NCBI RefSeq assembly: GCF_030272615.1
Contig: NC_081410.1
Location: forward strand, 117,437,140 to 117,497,139
Direction: 5' to 3'
DNA: 60,000 nt
Source of the DNA: Cryptomeria japonica
Lineage: Eukaryota; Streptophyta; Pinopsida; Cupressales; Cupressaceae
In this document: one piece after another, positions 36,201 to 45,200 of the stretch
Layout: each line of letters begins with the position of its first letter
Numbering within the stretch: position 1 is the first letter of the stretch
Program-made: the position numbers and the translations under genes
Notes under the pieces: generated by a model
Told to the model about the DNA's origin: nothing
What the model saw: only the letters and a program-made list of their open reading frames with translations
Database searches by the model: none

Positions 36201-39200
36201 CCTTACGCTTTCCCATGAAAGTGGACGTGTCATTGTAATTCCAGCTGAATAAGAAGATGTTTACTTTCCTATATTGTGTGGACCCCACTAAATAAGTGGT
36301 TTGACTTTGGCCGGCTTGCCACCAAATGCTTTCTTTCCAACAGTTGATTTCAGTTTAGTTGTATTATGTAAATTTTTGGTTTATAGTTTTAGGTTTTAGA
36401 TCTTAATGAGCTTCCCCTTATAACTTGAAGAACGGTTTTACCATATGTGTTGTTCCATTTTGTATTGTTTAACAAAACACAAATTAAAATGTTGACAAAC
36501 TGTGAGCATGCTACTTTGCTTCTAAAGACCTAGATTTAGAGATTGCTTGGGATAAATCAACCGTATCCATAATTTACATTCTACTACAATTATCTTCTTT
36601 TACTATTTAGTATCAAAATATGTTATTAAAATATGGTATCTACCTAAGTTACAAGGTTCGAATTCGAATTCAAATTCGACAACCATGAAATTTGGATGAA
36701 ATTCGACAAAACAAAAATTTGAAAAAAATTCGGATAAAATTCGCCTTCTATAATTTTGTTTATTTTTAAATATATGTATACTTCTAATAAATTATCAGAA
36801 TAGCGACTCTTGTTGGAGAAAATCTGAGGGCGACCCAGCAGTTGCAAACACCCATGACCCAATAGATACAAAGCATATACAAAGAATACCCACGACCAGC
36901 TGAGTTGTGTTTAGAGGCGGATAGCAGTGCTTTTTAGAAGAAATTTGATTAAATTCGATTTTTTTTATAGAAGTTTGAAATTCGATTAAATTCGGACCTC
37001 ATCCATGAAAATCGCTGTATCCTGTGACTTAGGTATTTACCCATAGATACTTATTTAAGCAAATATCAAATTTCTTGAGTGCATTCAAGGACTCATCTTT
37101 CATGTTGTAATTAAAGGAGTTGATGCAAAAATGTTGGATAACAAGTGTTTTCATTTTGTCTAAACAAGTGTTTTCATGTTGTAATTAAAGGATTGTTGGG
37201 CATGTAGAAATCGTCTCTTGATCCATATTCTTTTCTTGACAATTTTCAGAACTTTTCTTTATAACCTCCATTTATTTGGACAGGAATTCAGTCTTACCTT
37301 TGTATTTGTGTGGATTCAATTCAAAAAAATATCTTTATATTACTAACCCTTGTTCTAACATCTTTTCTTTTCTCCAGGTCAATTTTTTTTAAATCAATTT
37401 CTTCTTTTAACCTAAGTTCTTGTTATTTTTCCCATGTTGTGAGGTGAACCATCTGTTGTTCCATTGCATGAGGTTTGATATTGATAAATTTGCTATTGTT
37501 TAGCCATATAATTAAAATTGTTAAATTTTTTGTTTGATTTGTCAATGTAATTGTTTCATTTTTCTTTGTGATTATAAGTATTTTTTCACTTTTGGTAAGG
37601 CCTTATTTGTTACAAGAGGTGTGGATAGTTATAGAGTCAAGAGTAATAAGAAATAATGAAAGCTGAAAAAGATATTACCTGTTAATTTTATTTTTGATAA
37701 TGAAATTATGCAATCTTTTAAGTGTAAAGTTGACAATGGTAATACTTTAGCTTTATCATATTCTGTTTACAAGATTTAATGAACTTCAGCTCTAGTAAAA
37801 AAATGGTTGTTATGTCAAACATTAGAATGGTAATTATTAGGGTTTACATTTTTCTTCTTACAATAATGATCTTTTGCTTAGACGAAAAGCTGCCTTCACT
37901 TTTAAGTAAAAGCGGTTCTATATTTTAGAGCCAAAAGGAAGCTCTGGATTATTACCTTTATTTATTTTTTATTTCTCTTATTAATTCACTTATCTAATTA
38001 TTGCTCCTTGACTTCTAAGTATACAAGATAATAGTTTCTCATGGGACAAATCAGAAAATGCTCTAATGCCAGTTGGAGCACAACTACTTATAGATAATAG
38101 TTATACCAATATAGCAATATTTTCATATAAATTTTTAAACAAAATTGCAGTATTTATATCACAAATGGAGTTATAAAAGGTTTAGCCCTCTAAGAAGGAT
38201 AGTTAATATCCTTTCTCTTCCCAGGGACTACATCCATGTGACAAGAGGAAAAGCATCAGCGAGTATAAGACCCTTTTTCCTGGCATTGATTTTTCTATGG
38301 TAAGATATTAAGCAGCTGTTCTGTCAGGTTGTTGAATTAACCGTTATTGTTTATTCCTTAGAAATGGTTTCTTGTATAAGATGATTATTCCTATATTTGT
38401 GTGGATGATGGTTTCTTGTCTTTTAGTTTAGTTTTATTGTATTCTGATTTTTATTTTAACCATGGGAGCTGAAGTCCAGACCCTTTCTTATTACTTTTTA
38501 TAGGTAGAAACAGATGAAGATGTTTTGTGGAAGCCAGATACTAGAGAAAAAGACAATGAAGTTGCAGCTCGTGGAAGAGCTTTCATTAACTGGTTTGTAT
38601 CAATGATAATCCATGTCAAGCTTTTACCCACAAAGACATAAGGTACTATCCTAGAAATTTTGCAGTACACATGATATATATGCTAACAGATTACTCAGTC
38701 CTCTCATGGAAGTCTTGAATCATTACTGTGTGTGTCAAAAATGGAAGTGCAGTTACTTTTAACAAAGTCATACAATAAGATGAATGTAATACTTTAGTCT
38801 TTGGAAGGCCAATTTTGAAGATAATACTGCTGCTCAATAGGGTATCACATTTCTGCACAACTTTTACCATTGTTCTAATATTACAAAGTAAAATGTGTTG
38901 TCAGGTAATTAAGCATTAAGGTAAATTGTGTTAACATCGGCAGTTAACCCGTCCGTTGTCGGCAGTTGGCACCGGGTAACTGACCAAACTCCTTTATATT
39001 GTATCTGTTTCCAGTCTTTGGACATGCTATTGTAGTCGAACATATTGCTATCATTGTATGTACTGGCTTATTATTAATCAATAGAACACTTGTGAGTTCC
39101 ATATATTCTGTGTACTTTTGTCATTTATGCAATGTCTTAACCTGACACCCTATGGGGAAAACATTTGGCGCCGCTACCTAAGTAAAAGCCTGGGAGCAAC

Positions 39201-42200
39201 GGGAAAAGGACGTACTACATGGCACACGGATAATGGGACAACCATTACCAGAAGGAACGAGTGACCCTGACAAAGAACCCGAAGAATTGTTCGAGGGGGA
39301 AAAGACACTCACGAAGGGTTTCTCCTGCATCCTACAGGCGGCAATTGAAACACACGTACGGAGGGAAGCCACCGCCGAAGATGTCCCAGAAGATGCTGTG
39401 TGGAGTTCGTTCGGAGTAAGCGCCGCTGTGAATTGGTTGATGAGCGAACTACCTAACCTTTTGGCACAAGGATTTTTGGCTCTCCAGAACCGAAGGGAAG
39501 ACATCTACCGAGAGAACCGATGGCAGCAAATTCTACGGGAATTTAGGGAGCGCCAAGAAGATGAGCGCAATACATGAACTCTGACGGTCAGAGAGAATAA
39601 ATAAGAACACCCCATTGTAATGAGTATGTCAATGACATACGTTATGTACGAGGGATGAAGTAATAAAAGTTTTTTTTGGTTGTGTACATGGTGTGTGCTT
39701 GTTGTGTACAGAAGTGATTTATGCCCAATATACTAAATAAAGACAAAAATAAAAAGATACAAAGTGACGAATGGGAAGTGGCACAAAGAGCGTTGAATCT
39801 GAAACAACAAATAGAACGAAGGCGTAGGCTAAGGCAGCTTGCCAACGGACGACCGACCGAGGGGTTGCTCGAAGGGAACCCAGGAGGTGTCACGGAGGTT
39901 GCAGAGGCAGAGATAGACGGAGAGAATTACACTCTCTACACTGTTGTAGGGTTGCCCGAAGGGAACCTAGAAGAAGTCACGGAGGGTGCCGAAGGAGAAC
40001 TCTACAATTCGCCAGAATACCACCATAGGATAAGAAGTCGCGAAGAGTTGGTGGAACAAACAAAGCGAAATCTAAACCTGATTGACGCTACCAGAGACCT
40101 ACTAAAGAACTTATCCATTTCGAAGGACAACTAGAGGGAGACAACCAACCGGAGGGAGACGACCAAAGGTGACGGTATGGCCGAAGGTGCCAAGGGAACA
40201 CAAGGGTACCGTACAGGAGGCAATTTGTTTGGTTCGGGGTCAGCAACCTTCTCCAAAAGACCCACGAGTGGAGGATCAGGTGCAAGAGGCGAAGGTGGCG
40301 GATCACCGGGTACAACCACACAAGGCATCAGAGGAGCGAGACCCAGCGGTGGGATGGCAAGTAAACAGAAATTGCCAAAGTTCACAGGGGACGGCAAGGA
40401 AGACCCCGTACGGCACTGCCACACATGTGAAACTATTTGGTCTGCCAACGGAGTGACGGACCAGGATGAGTGGGTACAGCAGTTCCCAGCCACGTTACGT
40501 GGGGTTGCCATAGATTGGTACTCCGATGTTGACAAGCAAAAAGTGGCCACATGGGCCAATCTACAGAAGGAATTCAAGGAGGAGTTTCGGTTGCTCCGTG
40601 ATGACAATGAAATCGTAGCCGAGATATACAGTACCAAACAAGGTCCCAAGGAGACAGTACGGGCATACAGCCGGAGGCTGAAAGAATTGCTGGGTAAAAT
40701 GGAAAGCCAACCCGCAGATGGGTTGAAGAAATGATGGTTCGTTGAAGGGTTGAAATCCTCCCTACGGAAGAAGATGAAAATTGTACCCTCGACGTCATAT
40801 GACGACGCCTATAATAGGGTGATGGACCTCGAGAGTGAACACAAAACGTCAAAGAAGAAGAAAAGTAATAAATACTCATTCGACGATGATGGAGACTCTG
40901 ACGGGGAAAGCAGCAACGGTGGCAAATCGAGTAAAAAGGTGCATGCACTCCAAAAGGATATGGAAGGAATGCTGAAAGAATTCAAAGCCATGAAGGGGAG
41001 TACAAGTAAGACTGAAGAAAACGACGTGTGGTGTACGGATTGTAGGAGTGACGGACATACCAAGGGGTCCTGCCCTAAGAAGGCTTTCTGCGACATTTGT
41101 CAATTTGTCGGACATTTGACAAAGGAATGTCCCTACAATATGAAAACCAGGAGCCAACAAGTTCTCTTCACGCAAGAGCAACTGGCCGTTGGAACTTCAC
41201 AGAAAGCCAACAATAATGCATCATCTAGCGGATACCGGAACAACCAGCGAGGGGGAAGACCAATAATAACAATAATAATAGGAGCCGGATCCAATATGAT
41301 GCGAAGGGACGACCAATGATCCAGTGTCGAGCCTGCAATCAATGGGGCCACTTTGCCAGGGAATGCACCTCAGAAGAAACTCCACAAAAACTATGCAAAT
41401 GGTGTGGGCCTGGAGACCATGATGATGGAACTTGCCCAAAGTCTGGAGTGAACTTGCTCAACATTGACAGGACGGAGGAACGGGTATTGGCAATCACACG
41501 GTCACAGGCAAAGAAAGCCACATACCCGGACCCCCGCACGGAGAAGCAACGAGCGCTAGAGGCGAAGGCTGAAGTGGCGAAGGAAATGTTGGCACAAGGG
41601 AACACTCAAGAAGCGACAAGCACTTCTTGCTCTGAGGCCGAGGAAAATATCCTGAATCAAATGTTGCACGTTGAAGTACCTGTGAAGATGAAGGACCTCC
41701 TAGAAATGATGCCGCAATTACGTACGACACTCCTACGTACGGTGCAAGTAACTTCACAGAGTCGGGTGACCCGGAATATGGATGTTCCTAGCAGAACACC
41801 AACAGACCCATTGGTCGTGACACTATACAGTGGTCAGCACCCGACGGTGGTAGAAATGGGAATACTTGGCACCATTTTGACTGACACCATTGTTGACGGC
41901 GGGTTGGGAGTGAATGTGCTTTCGAAAGAAACCTGGAAGAAGCTTGACAAGCCGACACTGTGGCCATCAACCTTCAACTTACTGGGAGCGGATCAACATG
42001 GTATCAAACCTCTTGGAACGCTCATGGCGCAACAAGTGACCATCGGGACACAACCATTTGTCCTCGACTTTGTGGTGATTCCGCTCACCAAGAAAGGATA
42101 TGACGCCATTCTTGGCAGAGAGTGGTTGGTGGCGGCCAGAGCGAATCACAATTGGAAGCGTAACACGCTGTCCATGGAGAAAGCCGGGCGAAAATTTATT

Positions 42201-45200
42201 ATCGACTTGAACACACAACTAGTGAGTGGCGGAGTTGACAAAGGAAAGTACGGAAGGGAATCGGATGAGGAAGGCGTCTTGGGAATCCAAGGATGTTCGG
42301 AAGATGAGACCAATTCCCTTAATGGGCTCTTCCACTGGCAAATGGAAGTCTACGAGCTACTGTATGGGTGCAACATGTTGCAGGTTGACGAGGAGCTGGA
42401 CAAAAATGAATTTCCGCCAGCATACGAGGAATACACGGAAGGGGATGCTCCTGTCAACGAGGCACCAACACATAGGTTTGACATGACGAAACCAATCCGG
42501 TACGAAGAGTCCGTAAAACCTACAAACCTCGGCACGGAAGCAGAGTCAAGGAACATCCTGGTTGGCGACGACTGGAATCCAGTCCTGAAAGTCGCCGCGT
42601 TTAAAATATTCATGGAATACAAGGATGTATTCGCCTGGATGTACAAGGACCTCAAAGGGGTGCCGCCAGAACTGTGCGTACACCAAATTTCACTCGTACC
42701 GGGGGTTGTACCTATACAGAAGAGGCCATACAAAATGAATAAAAACTATGCTGCGAGAGTGAATGATGAAATTGAACGTATGTTCGAAGTCGGGATTATT
42801 TTTAAAGTGCAGACCAACAAGTGGGTGTCGCCCATAGTGATATCCCTTAAAAAGGAGGCAAACCAAACCCGAATCTGCGTGAATTTCAGATGCCTTAACG
42901 CGGTCACCATAAAGGACCCGTTTCCAATACCATTTACGGATAGCATCTTGGAGGAAATGGCCGATCATGAAATTTATTCATTTATGGATGGATTTTCTGG
43001 GTGTAACCAAATATCCATTGCCAAAGAGGACAAATTAAAAACGACCTTTGTAGTGGAAGATGGCGTGTACGTGTATAACCGAATGCCATTCGGGTTATGC
43101 AACGCACCAGCGACATTCCAACGGATAATCCTTCACATATTTGGCAAGATGTCAGTAGGGAACTTCAAGGCATTCTTTGACGACTAGTCCATCTACAGTA
43201 ACCAGGATGCACATCTGGCCGCACTTGGCGAATGCATGGAGAGATGCAGGCGAGCTCGCCTAGCACTCAATCCCCAAAAATGCAGATTCATGGTGCCTCA
43301 AGGGAAGCTGTTAGGACACATAGTGTGTAAGGCTGGACTCAAGACTGGCCCGGACAAGATTCGGGTGATAGTGGAAATGGAGGCATCGACAGATGTCACG
43401 GGAGTCAAATCCTTCCTAGGACACATAGGGTATTACAAGCGGTTTATCAAAAATTTTACTCAAGTATCCTGCCCTCTGGACAAGCTGACGAGGAGAGGTG
43501 AATGATATGCATGGGGGACGGCTCAGGCAGAAGCCTTCCAAGAACTGGAGTCACGGTTGGTAGGTGCGCCAATCCTAACATATCCGAATTGGGACAAAGA
43601 GTTCCATGTACACGTCGACGCATCAAATTTTGCCATAGGGGCCACACTGGCGTAGGTTGGCAATCACGGGCTAGATCACCCGGTATACTTCGCGAGCAAA
43701 CTCTTGTCAAAGGCGGAAAAAAACTATAGTACGACAGAGAGGGAAGCCCAGGGGATGGTGTACTCCGTCCAGAAGTTTAGACATTACTTACTGGCCACGT
43801 CGTTCATATTCTATGTGGACCACCAGGCGTTAATGTACCTGATGAATAAGCTAATCATTCAGGGGTGAATTAGCTAATGGTTGCTGCTGCTGCAGGAGTT
43901 TACATTCAACATTATTGTACGACCTGGGAAAAGCCATGTGATAGCCAACCAGCTATCTAGAATCAAGTCAGGGGAGCCGGCGGAAGGAGTAAATGAAGAC
44001 TTCTCGGACGCCCACTTATTCCACATTGTCGTTCTTCCTGCTTGGTACACAAGTATCGGGGAATATCTATCGACATCACAATTCCCTAGGAGAGATGCCA
44101 CCAGGGGAGCGAAGGAAGCTCGTACTAAGGAGTAAGACGTTTCAACTCATTAATGGCCTTTTGTATAAAATGGTACTTGACCAGGTCCTACGGCGATGTG
44201 TCCTAGAGGAAGAAATTCAAGGTGTTTTACAAGAAGCACATGAAGGCTCGACAGGAGGGCACATGGGGCTTGACACCACGGCCAGGAAAGTTCTATTGGT
44301 AGGGCTATGGTGGCCGACACTACACAATGATGCCTGGGAGTGGGTGACAAGTTGTGACACGTGCCAACAGGCGGGGAGGCCGCTGAAGAGGGATTTTATG
44401 CCCCTCAACCCATCCAATGCCCAGGAACTATTTGAACGATGGGGGTTGGATTTCATCGGACCTTTGAAGGCAAGTCGAGCCCGACGGTGCAGATAATCAC
44501 ATAATCAGTTGTCTTGATTTGGATTTAAAAGGAGGAAGAAATCCATCTTCTCATACACACCTTAACCAAGTTTGGGGTCAGCCTTGAACATTTGAACATA
44601 CCTAAGCAATTCTATTTGCCCTTTTCCAGCCATGGTCTCTCTTCTACCAAAGCAATCCTATATTCATAGGCTTCCTTCGTATTCACGTTGCCGTAAACAC
44701 CAACTAAGCAATTTTATCCCATGTAAAGCTTCTCCAAGATACCTAAATTCCTTTCTTCACCACTCTCATTTTGACTTAGTACGGGACATTACCAAAGAGC
44801 TCAAAGCAATTCACAATTTGCTGAAGTACAGTGAAAACACAATACCTACCTTGAAAATGTCTTGTCTAGATTCCTTAATTATGCTTGAAAGCTATATGAA
44901 AAAATGGAAAAATTGAACGATTGGATGGAAGAAATTAGCAGGGCTGTGAAGCAGCATGAAAAATCCCTTGATGCCATTAATGACATGAAACTGTTCAAAT
45001 CTGCAGAGAGGCGAATTGCTGCAATCATCCAAAAGCTTGCTGATATTAATCCTACTGCAAAGTGTGGCCAGTCAAGCAGAATTTCGATGGAGGAAAATTT
45101 TCATTGGAGCAAAAAAATTCTATTGAAAAATTGTGTGCATATTGAATATATAAGTTACACCATTTTTAAACAGAAATAAAATGATTGGTGTAGGATTTTA

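Larger units (their letters stand above)
38896..44494 (+). mobile_element. Element C: Tat-like Ty3/Gypsy retrotransposon, 3' truncated
   Basis: It has a 5' LTR, primer site, uORF, ORF0, gag, protease, RT, RNase H and the first part of integrase, homologous to B throughout. Homology stops abruptly after GLDFIGPLKASRARR at about 44494. No rest of integrase, array, 3' ORF or 3' LTR follows, so there is no target duplication to test. Gag-protease-pol is nearly one frame here, showing the ancestral arrangement. Confidence 0.85.
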
